A DNA stretch of 64,000 nucleotides from Antedon bifida (lineage: Eukaryota; Echinodermata; Crinoidea; Comatulida; Antedonidae). The stretch covers positions 24,743,001-24,807,000 of the forward strand of contig OY727095.1 of NCBI GenBank assembly GCA_963402885.1, read 5' to 3'. Within the stretch, counting starts at the first letter, position 1. Each line of letters starts with the position of its first letter. The notes beneath the pieces are model-generated. The model ran no database searches, was not told the origin of the DNA, and was given only the letters and a program-made list of their open reading frames with translations. The translations under genes were made by a program, and so were the position numbers. This document shows positions 1 to 11,720 of this stretch, piece after piece.

Positions 1-1070
1 AACGTTTTCAAATACGATATTAAGCTATTTTGTGCACTTTGATGTTTTTGTGTGAAAAGTTTTATCGAAATGCTCAAAATGGTCTAAAACGTCTCCAAAT
101 GCGATTTGAAGCTATTCTGTACACTTTGATGTTTTGTGTGAAAAAGTTTTGCCGAAATGCTCAAAATGGTCTAAAACATTTTCAAATACGATATTAAGCT
201 ATTTTGTGCACTTTGATGTTTTTGTGTAGAAAGTTTTATCGAAATGCTCAAATTGGTCTAAAACAGTTTCAAATGTGATTTCAAGCACTTTGATGTTTTT
301 GTGTAACCAAGTTTCATCGAAATGCACAAAATGGTCTAAAACGTCTCCAAATGCGATTTGAAGCTATTTTAAGCACTTTGATGTTTTTGTGTAACCAAGT
401 TTCATCGAAATGCACAAAATGGTCTAAAACGTTTCCAAATGCGATTTGAAGCTATTCTGTACAATTTGATGTTTTGTGTGAACAAGTTTTTTCGAAATGC
501 TCAAAATGGTCTAAAACGGTTTAAAATGTGATTTTAAGCACTTTGATGTTTTTGTGTAACCAAGTTTCACCGAAATGCACAAAATGGTCTAAAACGTCTC
601 CAAATGCGATTTGAAGCTAATCTAAGCACTTTGATGTTTTTGTGTGAAAAGTTTTATCGAAATGCTCAAAATGGTCTAAAACGTCTCCAAATGCGATTTG
701 AAGCTATTCTGTACACTTTGATGTTTTGTGTGAAAAAGTTTTGCCGAAATGCTCAAAATGGTCTAAAACATTTTCAAATACGATATTAAGCTATTTTGTG
801 CACTTTGATGTTTTTGTGTAGAAAGTTTTATCGAAATGCTCAAATTGGTCTAAAACAGTTTCAAATGTGATTTCAAGAACTTTGATGTTTTTGTGTAACC
901 AAGTTTCATCGAAATGCACAAAATGGTCTAAAACGTCTCCAAATGCGATTTGAAGCTAATCTAAGCACTTTGGTGTTTTTGTGTTAAAATGTTTTTTCGA
1001 AAATCACAAAATGGTCTAAAACGTCTCCAAATGCGATTTGAAGCTAATTTGTGCACTTTGATGTTTTTGT
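1..1070 (+). repeat. Segmental copy of 45087-46155
   Basis: From the first base of the window the sequence matches position +45086, including the unusual attttaagcac join near 370/45455, the aacaagttttttcg monomer near 485/45570 and the D monomer at 920/46006. Scattered substitutions separate the two. Similarity fades near 1070, where the right copy carries gtttttgagtg. The window therefore begins inside this block. Confidence 0.85.
920..1007 (+). repeat. Class D monomer, 88 bp (reference copy)
   Basis: It begins like class A (cgtctcc, gcgatttgaagc) but continues as taatctaagcactttggtg, gtgttaaaatg, and the palindrome TTTTCGAAAA followed by tcac. Its 88-bp length breaks the multiple-of-three rhythm of the 78/87-bp classes. 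D copies mark the blocks at 0.9-2.0, 4.1-6.6, 25.5-31.2 and 56-64 kb and are nearly absent from 11-22 kb and 32-38 kb. Confidence 0.88.
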
Positions 1071-2680
1071 GTGAAAAGTTTTATCGAAATCCTCAAAATG
1101 GTCTAAAACGGTTTCAAATGTGATTTTAAGCACTTTGATGTTTTTGTGTAACCAAGTTTCATCGAAATGCACAAAATGGTCTAAAACGTCTCCAAATGCG
1201 TTTTGAAGCTATTCTGTACACTTTGATGTTTCGTGTGAAAAATTTTTGTCGAAATGCTCAAAATGGTCTAAAACGTTTTTAAATAGGATATAAATCTATT
1301 TTGTGCACTTTGATGTTTTTGTGAGAAAAGTTTTATCGAAATGCTCAAAATGGTCTAAAACGGTTTCAAATGTGATTTTAAGCACTTTGATGTTTTTGTG
1401 TAACCAAGTTTCATCGAAATGCACAAAATGGTCTAAAACGTTTCCAAATGCGATTTGAAGCTATTCTGTACAATTTGATGTTTTGTGTGAACAAGTTTTT
1501 TCGAAAGTCAAAAATGGTCTAAAACGTCTCCAAATGCGATCTAATTTGTGCACTTTGATGTTTTTGTGTGAAAAGTTTTATCGAAATGCTCAAAATGGTC
1601 TAAAACGGTTGAAAATGTGATTTTAAGCACTTTGATGTTTTTGTGTAACCAAGTTTCATCGAAATGCACAAAATGGTCTAAAACGTCTCCAAATGCGATT
1701 TGAAGCTTTTCTGTACACTTTGATGTTTCGTGTGAAAAATGTTTTTTCGAAAATCAGAAAATGGTTTAAAACGTCTCCAAATGCGAATTTAAGCTATTGT
1801 GTACACTTGGATGTTTTTGTGTGAAAAGTTATATCGAAATGCTCAAAATGGTCTAAAACGGTTTCAAATGTGATTTTAAGCTATTTTGTGCACTTTGATG
1901 TTTTTGTGTGAAAAGTTTCATCGAAATGCACAAAATGGTCTAAAACGTCTCCAAATGTGATTTGAAGCTAATCTAAGCACTTTGGTGTTTTTGTGTTAAA
2001 ATGTTTTTTCGAAAATCACAAAATGGTCTAAAACGTCTCCAAATGCGATTTGAAGCTATTCTGTACACTTTGATGTTTTGTGTGAAAGAGTTTGTCGAAA
2101 AGCTTAAAATGGTCTAAAACGGTTTAAAATGTGACTTTAAGCACTTTGATGTTTTTGTGTAACCTAAGTTTCATCGAAATGCACAAAATGGTCTAAAACG
2201 TCTCCAAATGCGAATTTGAAGCTATTTTGTACACTTTGATGTTTTGTGTGAAAAAGTTTGTTCGAAATGGTCAAAATGGTCTAAAACGTTTTCAAATACA
2301 ATATTAAGCTATTTTGTGCACTTAGATGTTTTTGTGTGAAAAGTTTTATCGAAATGCTCAAAATGGTCTAAAACGTCTCCAAATGCGATTTGAAGCTATT
2401 CTGTTCACTTTGATGTTTTGTGTGAAAAAGTTTTGTCGAATGGCTCAAAATGGTCTAAAACATTTTCAAATACGATATTAAGCTATTTTGTGCACTTTGA
2501 TGTTTTTGTGTAGAAAGTTTTATCGAAATGCTCAAATTGGTCTAAAACAGTTTCAAATGTGATTTCAAGCACTTTGATGTTTTTGTGTAACCAAGTTTCA
2601 TCGAAATGCACAAAATGGTCTAAAACGTCTCCAAATGCGAATTGAAGCTATTCTGTACACTTTGATGTTTCGTGTGAAAA
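1071..2680 (+). repeat. Mixed, more diverged satellite segment
   Basis: A, B, C and D monomers without a clear long partner in the window. Local oddities are a shortened monomer at 1500-1550 (gcgatctaatttg, lacking about 6 bp), a diverged G-like monomer near 1290, an F-like monomer with aaaagctta near 2095, and cctaagtttcatcg with an extra base near 2163. From about 2440 to 3050 it also resembles 12.13-12.74 kb (offset 9692). No gene or non-satellite sequence is present. Confidence 0.8.
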
Positions 2681-4248
2681 GTTATATCGAAATGCTCAAA
2701 ATGGTCTAAAACGGTTTCAAATGTGATTTTAAGCTATTTTGTGCACTTTGATGTTTTTGTGTGAAAAGTTTTATCGAAATGCTCAAAATGGTCTAAAACG
2801 GTTTCAAATGCGATTTGAAGCTAATCTAAGCACTTTGATGTTTTGTGTGAAAAAGTTTTGCCGAAATGCTCAAAATGGTCTAAAACATTTTCAAATACGA
2901 TATTAAGCTATTTTGTGCACTTTGATGTTTTTGTGTAGAAAGTTTTATCGAAATGCTGAAATTGGTCTAAAACAGTTTCAAATGTGATTTCAAGCACTTT
3001 GATGTTTTTGTGTAACCAAGTTTCATCGAAATGCACAAAATGGTCTAAAACGTCTCCAAATGCTAAGCTAATCTAAGCACTTTGATGTTTTGTATGAAAA
3101 AATTTTGCCGAAATGCTCAAAATGGTCTAAAACATTTTAAAATACGATATTAAACTATTTTGTGCACTTTGATGTTTTTGTGTAGAAAGTTTTATCGAAA
3201 TGCTCAAATTGGTCTAAAACAGTTTCAAATGTGATTTCAAGCACTTTGATGTTTTTGTGTAACCAAGTTTCATCGAAATGCACAAAATGGTCTAAAACGT
3301 CTCCAAATGCGATTTGAAGCTATTCTGTACACTTTGATGTTTCGTGTGAAAAATTTTTGTCGAAATGCTCAAAATGGTCTAAAACGTTTTTGAATAGGAT
3401 AATAATCTATTTTGTGCACTTTGATGTTTTTGTGAGAAAAGTTTTATCGAAATGCTTAAAATGGTCTAAAACGGTTTCAAATGTGATTTTAAGCACTTTG
3501 ATGTTTTTGTGTAACCAAGTTTCATCGAAAAGCACAAAATGGTCAAAAACGTTTCCAAATGCGATTTGAAGCTATTTTGTACACTTTGATGTTTTGTGTG
3601 AAAAAGTTTTTTCGAAATGGTCAAAATGGTCTAAAACGTCTCCAAATGCGATTTGAAGCTATTCTGTACACTTGGATGTTTTTGTGTGAAAAGTTATATC
3701 GAAATGCTCAAAATGGTCTAAAACGGTTTCAAATGTGATTTTAAGCTATTTTGTGCACTTTGATGTTTTTGTGTAAAAAGTTTTATCGAAATGCTCAAAA
3801 TGGTCTAAAACGGTTTCAAATGTGATTTTAAACACTTTGATGTTTTTGTGTAACCAAGTTTCATCGAAATGCACAAAATGGTCTAAAACGTCTCCAAATG
3901 CGATTTGAAGCTAATCTAAGCACTTTGATGTTTTGTTTGAAAAAGTTTTGCCGAAATGCTCAAAATGGTCTAAAACATTTTCAAATACGATATTAAGCTA
4001 TTTTGTGCACTTTGATGTTTTTGTGTAGAAAGTTTTATCGAAATGCTCAAATTGGTCTAAAACAGTTTCAAATGTGATTTCAAGCACTTTGATGTTTTTG
4101 TGTAACCAAGTTTCATCGAAATGCACAAAATGGTCTAAAACGTCTCCAAATGCGATTTGAAGCTAATCTAAGCACTTTGGTGTTTTTGTGTTAAAATGTT
4201 TTTTCGAAAATCACAAAATGGTCTAAAACGTCTCCAAATGCGATTTGA
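2681..4248 (+). repeat. Block shared with 21.40-22.96 kb and 52.04-53.60 kb
   Basis: Collinear at offsets +18716 and +49356. Shared markers are gttatatcg (2681), the 5-bp-shortened tgctaagctaatc (3061), the G monomer with gttttgaatagg (about 3390), a gtaaaaagttttatcg B monomer (about 3770) and gttttgtttgaaaaag (about 3935). Three copies sharing rare variants indicate descent from one duplicated block. Confidence 0.85.
3377..3465 (+). repeat. Class G monomer (ataataatc / gtgagaaaag variant), about 87 bp; first of 18 landmarks
   Basis: A B-like monomer with aataggataataatc and gtgagaaaagttttatcg. I find 18 such copies, lying just before approximately 3.57, 11.74, 13.27, 14.94, 17.04, 19.17, 20.85, 22.29, 29.47, 32.73, 34.84, 35.58, 36.33, 46.87, 49.14, 50.82, 52.93 and 62.37 kb. 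Each lies between an A monomer and a C monomer. Their spacings (746, 1681, 2105, 2107, 2263, 3265) trace the higher-order repeats. A diverged relative with ggatataaatc is near 1.29 kb. Confidence 0.85.
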
Positions 4249-6643
4249 GGCTAATCTAAGCACTTTGGTGTTTTTGTGTTAAAATGTTTTTTTCGAAAAT
4301 CACAAAATGGTCTAAAACGTCTCCAAATGCGATTTGAAACTATTCTGTACACTTTGATGTTTTGTGTGAAAAAGTTTTGTCGAATGGCTCAAAATGGTCT
4401 AAAACGTTTTTAAATACGATATTAAGCAATTTTGTGCACTTTGAGGTTTTTGTGTGAAAAGTTTTATCGAAATCCTCAAAATGGTCTAAAACGGTTTCAA
4501 ATGTGATTTTAAGCACTTTGATGTTTTTGTGTAACCAAGTTTCATCGAAATGCACAAAATGGTCTAAAACGTCTCCAAATGCGATTTGAAGCTATTCTGT
4601 GCACTTTGATGTTTTTGTGTGAAAAGTATTATCGAAATGCTCAAAATGGTCTAAAACGGTTTAAAATGTGATTTTAAGCACTTTGATGTTTTTGTGTAAC
4701 CAAGTTTCATCGAAATGCACAAAATGGTCTAAAACGTCTCCAAATGCGATTTGAGGCTAATCTAAGCACTTTGGTGTTTTTGTGTTAAAATGTTTTTTTC
4801 GAAAATCACAAAATGGTCTAAAACGTCTCCAAATGCGATTTGAAACTATTCTGTACACTTTGATGTTTTGTGTGAAAAAGTTTTGTCGAAATGCTCAAAA
4901 TGGTCTAAAACGTTTTTAAATACGATATTAAGCAATTTTGTGCACTTTGAGGTTTTTGTGTGAAAAGTTTTATCGAAATCTTCAAAATGGTCTAAAACGG
5001 TTTCCAATGTGATTTTAAGCACTTTGATGTTTTTGTGTAATCAAGTTTCATCGAAATGCACAAAATGGTCTAAAACGTCTCCAAATGCGTTTTGAAGCTA
5101 TTCTAAGCACTTTGGTGTTTTTGTGTTAAAATGTTTTTTCAAAAATCATAAAATGGTCTAAAACGTCTCCAAATGCGATTTGAAGCTATTCTGTACACTT
5201 TGATGTTTTGTGTGAAAAAGTTTTGTCGAAATGCTCAAAATGGTCTAAAACGTTTTTAAATACGATATTAAGCAATTTTGTGCACTTTGAGGTTTTTGTG
5301 TGAAAAGTTTTATTGAAATCCTCAAAATGGTCTAAAACGGTTTCAAATGTGATTTTAAGCACTTTGATGTTTTTGTGTAACCAAGTTTCATCGAAATGCA
5401 CAAAATGGTCTAAAACGTCTCCAAATGCGATTTGAAGCTATTCTGTGCACTTTGATGTTTTTGTGTGAAAAGTATTATCGAAATGCTCAAAATGGTCTAA
5501 AACGGTTTAAAATGTGATTTTAAGCACTTTGATGTTTTTGTGTAACCAAGTTTCATCGAAATGCACAAAATGGTCTAAAACGTCTCCAAATGCGATTTGA
5601 AGCTAATCTAAGCACTTTGGTGTTTTTGTGTTAAAATGTTTTTTCGAAAATCACAAAATGGTCTAAAACGTCTCCAAATGCGATTTGAAGCTATTCTGTA
5701 CACTTGGATGTTTCGTGTGAAAAATTTTTGTCGAAATGATCAAAATGGTCTAAAACGTTTTCAAATAGGATATTAAGCTATTTTGTGCACTTTGATGTTA
5801 TTGTGTGAAAAGTTTTATCGAAATGCTCAAAATGGTCTAAAACGGTTTCAAATGTGATTTTAAACACTTTGATGTTTTTGTGTAACCAAGTTTCATCGAA
5901 ATGCACAAAATGGTCTAAACGTTCCCAAATGCGATTTGAAGCTATTCTGTACAATTTGATGTTTTTGTGTAACCAAGTTTCATCGAAAATCACAAAATGG
6001 TCTTAAACGTCTCCAAATGCGATTTGAAGCTAATTTGTGCACTTTGATGTTTTTGTGTGAAAAGTTTTATCGAACTCCTCAAATTGGTCTAAAACGGTTT
6101 CAAATGTGATTTTAAGCACTTTGATGTTTTTGTGTAACCAAGTTTCATCGAAATGCACAAAATGGTCTAAAACGTCTCCAAATGCGATTTGAAGCTATTC
6201 TGAGCTATTATGTTTTTGTGTGAAAAGTATTATCGAAATGCTCAAAATGGTCTAAAACGGTTTAAAATGTGATTTTAAGCACTTTGATGTTTTTGTGTAA
6301 CAAAGTTTCATCGAAATGCACAAAATGGTCTAAAACGTTTCCAAATGCGATTTGAAGCTATTCTGTACACTTTGATGTTTTGTGTGAACAAGTTTTGTCG
6401 AAATGCTCAAAATGGTCTAAAACATTTTCAAATACGATATTAAGCTATTTTGTGCACTTTGATGTTTTTGTGTGAAAAGTTTTATCGAAATGCTCAAAAT
6501 GGTCTAAAACGTCTCCAAATGCGATTTGAAGCTAATCTAAGCACTTTGGTGTTTTTGTGTTAAAATGTTTTTTCGAAAATCACAAAATGGTCTAAAACGT
6601 CTCCAAATGCGATTTGAAGCTATCCTAAGCACTTTGGTGTTTT
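4220..6643 (+). repeat. 2.4-kb block present three times (4.2, 25.5 and 58.3 kb)
   Basis: Matches 25467-27890 (offset +21247) and 58293-60716 (offset +54073). Shared markers are the gaggttttt B variants, gtgtaatcaag (about 5035), caaaaatcataaaatgg (about 5155), gatgttattgtg (about 5802), cgttcccaaatg (about 5930) and the odd ctgagctattatg monomer (about 6205). The match ends at the truncated D monomer at 6644. Confidence 0.88.
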
Positions 6644-6660
6644 TAAACAGTTTCAAATGT
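6635..6660 (+). repeat. Out-of-register junction: truncated D joined to C
   Basis: The D monomer reads actttggtgttttt and then directly aaacagtttcaaatg, so the end of D and the start of the next monomer are missing. The paralogous copies at about 27.89 and 60.71 kb continue instead with tttttatgtcaacaag. To the right the sequence switches to the block shared with 33.2-34.15 kb. This is a breakpoint with little homology. Confidence 0.8.
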
Positions 6661-7595
6661 GATTTCAAGCACTTTGATGTTTTTGTGTAACCAAGTTTCA
6701 TCGAAATGCACAAAATGGTCTAAAACGTCTCCAAATGCGAATTGAAGCTATTCTGTACACTTTGATGTTTAGTGTGAAAATTTTTTGTCGAAATGCTCAA
6801 AATGGTCTAAAACGTTTTCAAATAGGATATTAAGCTATTTTGTGCACTTTGATGTTTTTGTGTGAAAAGTTTTATCGAAATGCACAAAATGGTCTAAAAC
6901 GATTCCAAATGCGATTTGAAGCTATTCTGTACACTTTGATGTTTTGTGTGAAAAAGTTTTGTCGAAATGCTCAAAATGGTCTAAAACATTTTCAAATACG
7001 ATATTAAGCTATTTTGTGCACTTTGATGTTTTTGTGTGAAAAGTTTTATCGAAATGCTCAAAATGGTCTAAAACGGTTTCAAATGTGATTTCAAGCACTT
7101 TGATGTTTTTGTGTAACCAAGTTTCATCGAAATGCACAAAATGGTCAAAAACGTCTCCTAATGCGATTTGAAGCTATTTTGTACACTTTGATGTTTTGTG
7201 TGAAAAAGTTTTGTCGAAATGGTCAAAATGGTCTAAAACGTTGTTAAATACAATATTAAGCTATTTTATGCACTTTGATGTTTTTGTGTGAAAAGTTTTA
7301 TCGAAATGCTCAAAATGGTCTAAAACGTCTCCAAATGCGATTTGAAGCTATTCTGTACACTTTGATGTTTTGTGTGAAAAAGTTTTGCCGAAATGCTCAA
7401 AATGGTCTAAAACATTTTCAAATACGATATTAAGCTATTTTGTGCACTTTGATGTTTTTGTGTAGAAAGTTTTATCGAAATGCTCAAATTGGTCTAAAAC
7501 AGTTTCAAATGTGATTTCAAGTACTTTGATGTTTTTGTGTAACCAAGTTTCATCGAAATGCACAAAATGGTCTAAAACGTCTCCAAATGCGATTT
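6644..7595 (+). repeat. Block shared with 33.21-34.155 kb
   Basis: Collinear at offset +26564. Markers are the class-A variant acgattcc (6900), the C monomer followed by ggtcaaaaacgtctcc (about 7145), and the B variant with acaatattaag and ttttatgcac (about 7250). Private changes here include gtttagtgtg (6769) and acgttgttaaat (about 7240). Confidence 0.8.
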
Positions 7596-9030
7596 GAAGC
7601 TAATCTAAGCACTTTGGTGTGTTTGTGTTAAAATGTTTTTTCGAAAATCACAAAATGGTCTAAAACGTCTCCAAATGCGATTTGAAGCTATTCTTTACAC
7701 TTTGTGTGAAAGAGTTTGTCGAAATGCTTAAAATGGTCTAAAACGGTTTAAAATGTGATTTTAAGCACTTTGATATTTTTGTGTAACCAAGTTTCATCGA
7801 AATGCACAAAATGGTCTAAAACGTCTCCAAATGCGATTTGAAGCTATTTTGTACACTTTGATGTTTTGTGTGAAAAAGTTTTGTAGAAATGGTCAAAATG
7901 GTCTAAAACGTTTTCAAATACAATATTAAGCTATTTTGTGCACTTTGATGTTTTTGTGTGAAAAGTTTTATCGAAATGCTCAAAATGGTCTAAAACGGTT
8001 TCAAATGTGATTTTAAGCAATTTGATGTTTTTGTGTAACCAAGTTTCATCGAAATGCACAAAATGGTCTAAAACGTCTCCAAATGCGATTTGAAGCTATT
8101 CTGTACACTTTGTGTGAAAGAGTTTGTCGAAATGCTTAAAATGGTCTAAAACGGTTTAAAATGTGATTTTAAGCACTTTGATGTTTTTGTGCAACCAAGT
8201 TTCATCGAAATGCACAAAATGGTCTAAAACGTCTCCAAATGCGATTTGAAGCTATTTTGTACACTTTGATGTTTTGTGTGAAAAAGTTTTGTAGAAATGG
8301 TCAAAATGGTCTAAAACGTTTTCAAATACAATATTAAGCTATTTTGTGCACTTTGATGTTTTTGTGTGAAAAGTTTTATCGAAATGCTCAAAATGGTCTA
8401 AAACGTCTCCAAATGCGATTTGAAGCTATTCTGTTCACTTTGATGTTTTGTGTGAAAAAGTTTTGTCGAATGGCTCAAAATGGTCTAAAACATTTTCAAA
8501 TACGATATTAAGCTATTTTGTGCACTTTGATGTTTTTGTGTAAAAAGTTTTATCGAAATGCTCAAAATGGTCTGAAACATCTCCAAATGCGATTTGAAGC
8601 TATTCTGTACACTTTGATGTTTCGTGTTAAAAATTTTTGTCGAAAAGCTCAAAATGGTCTAAAACGTTTTGAAATAAGAAATTAGGCTATTTTGTGCACT
8701 TTTATGTTTTTGTGTGAAAAGTATTATCGAAATGCTCAAAATGGTCTAAAACGGTTTCAAATGTGATTTTAAGCAATTTGATGTTTTTGTGTAACCAAGT
8801 TTCATCGAAATGCACAAAATGGTCTAAAACGTCTCCAAATGCGATTTGAGGCTAATCTAAGCACTTTGGTGTTTTTGTGTTAAAATGTTTTTTCGAAAAT
8901 CACAAAATGGTCTAAAACGTCTCCAAATGCGATTTGAAACTATTCTGTACACTTTGATGCTTTGTGTGAAAAAGTTTTGTCGAAATGCTCAAAATGGTCT
9001 AAAACGTTTTTAAATACGATATTAAGAAAT
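7570..9030 (+). repeat. Block shared with 22.85-23.90 kb, with an extra 408-bp tandem copy
   Basis: Offset to the partner is +15279 before the F monomer at 7701 and +14871 after the F monomer at 8109; the difference is a 408-bp duplication. Both F copies are followed by a cggtttaaaatg C monomer and an A monomer with gttttgtagaaatgg (7881, 8288). The part around 8600-8690 is more diverged (cgtgttaaaa, gaaataagaaattaggc). Confidence 0.82.
8060..8137 (+). repeat. Class F monomer, 78-bp derivative of class A (reference copy)
   Basis: This is class A to gtacacttt, then it passes straight to gtgtgaaagagtttgtcg. It has lost about 8 bp (the gatgtttt part) and one further base, so it is 78 bp long. 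The same variant is at about 7.70, 22.98, 24.76, 53.62, 55.40, 56.49 and 57.76 kb, always followed by a cggtttaaaatg C monomer. That makes it a good duplication marker. Confidence 0.85.
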
Positions 9031-10030
9031 GTTGTGCACTTTGAGGTTTTTGTGTGAAAAGTTTTATCGAAATCTTCAAAATGGTCTAAAACAGTTTCCA
9101 ATGTGATTTTAAGCACTTTGATGTTTTTGTGTAATCAAGTTTCATCGAAATGCACAAAATGGTCTAAAACGTCTCCAAATGCGTTTTGAAGCTATTCTAA
9201 GCACTTTGGTGTTTTTGTGTTAAAATGTTTTTTCAAAAATCATAAAATGGTCTAAAACGTCTCCAAATGCGATTTGAAGCTATTCTGTACACTTTGATGT
9301 TTTGTGTGAAAAATTTTGTCGAAATGCTGAAAATGGTCTGAAACGTTTTTAAATACGATATTAAGCAATTTTGTGCACTTTGAGGCTTTTGTGTGAAAAG
9401 TTTTATCGAAATCCTCAAAATGGTCTAAAACGGTTTCAAATGTGATTTTAAGCACTTTGATGTTTTTGTGTAACAAAGTTTCATCGAAATGCACATAATG
9501 GTCTAAAACGTCTCCAAATGCGATTTAAAGCTATTCTGTGCACTTTGATGTTTTTGTGTGAAAAGTATTATCGAAATGCTCAAAATGGTCTAAAACGGTT
9601 TAAAATGTGATTTTAAGCACTTTGATGTTTTTGTGTAACCAAGTTTCATCGAAATGCACAAAATGGTCTAAAACGTCTCCAAATGCGATTTGAAGCCAAT
9701 CTAAGCACTTTGGTGTTTTTGTGTTAAAATGTTTTTTCGAAAATCACAAAATGGTCTAAAACGTCTCCAAATGCGATTTGAAGCTATTCTGTACACTTGG
9801 ATGTTTCGTGTGAAAAATTTTTGTCGAAATGCTCAAAATGGTCTAAAACGTTTTCAAATAGGATATTAAGCTATTTTGTGCACTTTGATGTTATTGTGTG
9901 AAAAGATTTATCGAAATGCTCAAAATGGTCTAAAACGGTTTCAAATGTGATTTTAAACACTTTGATGTTTTTGTGTAACCAAGTTTCATCGAAATGCACA
10001 AAATGGTTTAAAACGTTCCCAAATGCGATT
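8815..10030 (+). repeat. Block shared with 4.72-5.93 kb
   Basis: Offset about +4094, with the same order of gaggctaatc, aatcttc, gtaatcaag, caaaaatcata, gatgttattg and gttcccaaatg markers. A D-rich segment. It overlaps the end of the previous block because monomers there match both partners. Local substitutions include gatgctttgtg (8957) and aagaaatgttgtg (about 9025). Confidence 0.8.
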
Positions 10031-10900
10031 TGAAGCTATTCTAAGCACTTTTGTGTTTTTGTGTTAAAATGTTTTTTCAAAAATCATAAAATGGTCTAAA
10101 ACGTCTCCAAATGCGATTTGAAGCTATTCTGTACACTTTGATGTTTTGTGTGAAAAAGTTTTGTCGAAATGCTCAAAATGGTCTAAAACGTTTTTAAATA
10201 CGATATTAAGCAATTTTGTGCACTTTGAGGTTTTTGTGTGAAAAGTTTTATCGAAATCCTCAAAATGGTCTAAAAACGGTTTCAAATGTGATTTTAAGCA
10301 CTTTGATGTTTTTGTGTAACCAAGTTTCATCGAAATGCACAAAATGGTCTAAAACGTCTCCAAATGCGATTTGAAGCTATTCTGTGCACTTTGATGTTTT
10401 TGTGTGAAAAGTATTATCGAAATGCTCAAAATGGTCTAAAACGGTTTAAAATGTGATTTTAAGCACTTTGATGTTTTTGTGTAACCAAGTTTCATCGAAA
10501 TGCACAAAATGGTCTAAAACGTCTCCAAATGCGATTTGAAGCTAATCTAAGCACTTTGGCGTTTTTGTGTTAAAATGTTTTTTCGAAAATCACAAAATGG
10601 TCTAAAACGTCTCCAAATGCGATTTGAAGCTATTCTGTACACTTGGATGTTTCGTGTGAAAAATTTTTGTCGAAATGCTCAAAATGGTCTAAAACGTTTT
10701 CAAATAGGATATTAAGCTATTTTGTGCACTTTGATGTTATTGTGTGAAAAGTTTTATCGAAATGCTCAAAATGGTCTTAAACGGTTTCAAATGTGATTTT
10801 AAACACTTTGATGTTTTTGTGTAACCAAGTTTCATCGAAATGCACAAAATGGTTTAAAACGTTCCCAAATGCGATTTGAAGCTATTCTGTACAATTTGAT
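9190..10900 (+). repeat. About 844-bp tandem duplication (two copies)
   Basis: The segment starting ctattctaagcactt at 9190 recurs at 10034, and the following about ten monomers repeat to roughly 10.87 kb, with small indels shifting the offset to 848. Markers present twice are caaaaatcataaaatgg (about 9233, 10079), gtgaaaagtattatcg (about 9557, 10404), gatgttattg (about 9888, 10735) and gttcccaaatg (about 10015, 10862). Confidence 0.82.
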
Positions 10901-11720
10901 GTTTTTGTGTAACCAAGTTTCATCGAAAATCCAAAATGGTCTTAAACGTCTCCAAATGCGATTTGAAGCTATTCTGTACACTTTGATGTTTTGTGTGAAA
11001 AAGTTTTGTCGAAATGCTCAAAATGGTCTAAAACATTTTCAAATACGATATTAAGCTATTTTGTGCACTTTGATGTTTTTGTGTAGAAAGTTTTATCGAA
11101 ATGCTCAAATTGGTCTAAAACAGTTTCAAATGTGATTTCAAGCACTTTGATGTTTTTGTGTAACCAAGTTTCATCGAAATGCACAAAATGGTCTAAAACG
11201 TCTCCAAATGCGAATTGAAGCTATTCTGTACACTTTACACGATGTTTCGTGTGAAAAATTTTTGTCGAAATGCTCAAAATGGTCTAAAACGTTTTCAAAT
11301 AGGATATTAAGCTATTTTGTGCACTTTGATGTTTTTGTGTGAAAAGTTTTATCGAAATGCTCAAAATGGTCTAAAACGTCTCCAAATGCGATTTGAAGCT
11401 ATTCTGTACACTTTGATGTTTTATGTGAAAAAGTTTTATCGAAATGCTCAAAATGGTCTAAAACATTTTCAAATACGATATTAAGCTATTTTGTGCACTT
11501 TGATGTTTTGTGTGAAAAATTTTTGTCGAAATGCTCAAAATGGTCTAAAACGTTTTTAAATAGGATAATAATCTATTTTGTGCACTTTGATGTTTTTGTG
11601 AGAAAAGTTTTATCGAAATGCTTAAAATGGTCTAAAACGGTTTCAAATGTGATTTTAAGCACTTTGATGTTTTTGTGTAACCAAGTTTCATCGAAATGCA
11701 CAAAATGGTCAAAAACGTTT
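10900..11720 (+). repeat. A/B/C trimers with one G monomer; transitional segment
   Basis: Continues the 5.95-kb-like monomer (acaatttgatg) at 10910, then changes to regular A-B-C order. Private features are cgaaaatccaaaatgg (10926, 2 bp short) and a 4-bp acac insertion in cactttacacgatg (11231-11244). A G monomer lies at about 11550-11637. It ends at the left edge of the 5.9-kb tandem block. Confidence 0.78.

Noticed and set aside
4340-4555. Repeated 71-codon minus-strand open frames (also at 5186, 25587, 26433, 27956, 28803, 30396, 31242, 57150, 58413, 59259, 60782, 62886 and 63732)
   Set aside because: All are the reverse strand of the same A-B-C or A-B(gaggttttt)-C monomer run. Their conservation is explained by recent DNA duplication and not by selection on a protein.
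11221-11250. Insertion footprint acac at cactttacacgatg
   Set aside because: Only 4 bp, with no flanking duplication typical of transposon excision. More simply a local copy of the preceding tacac.
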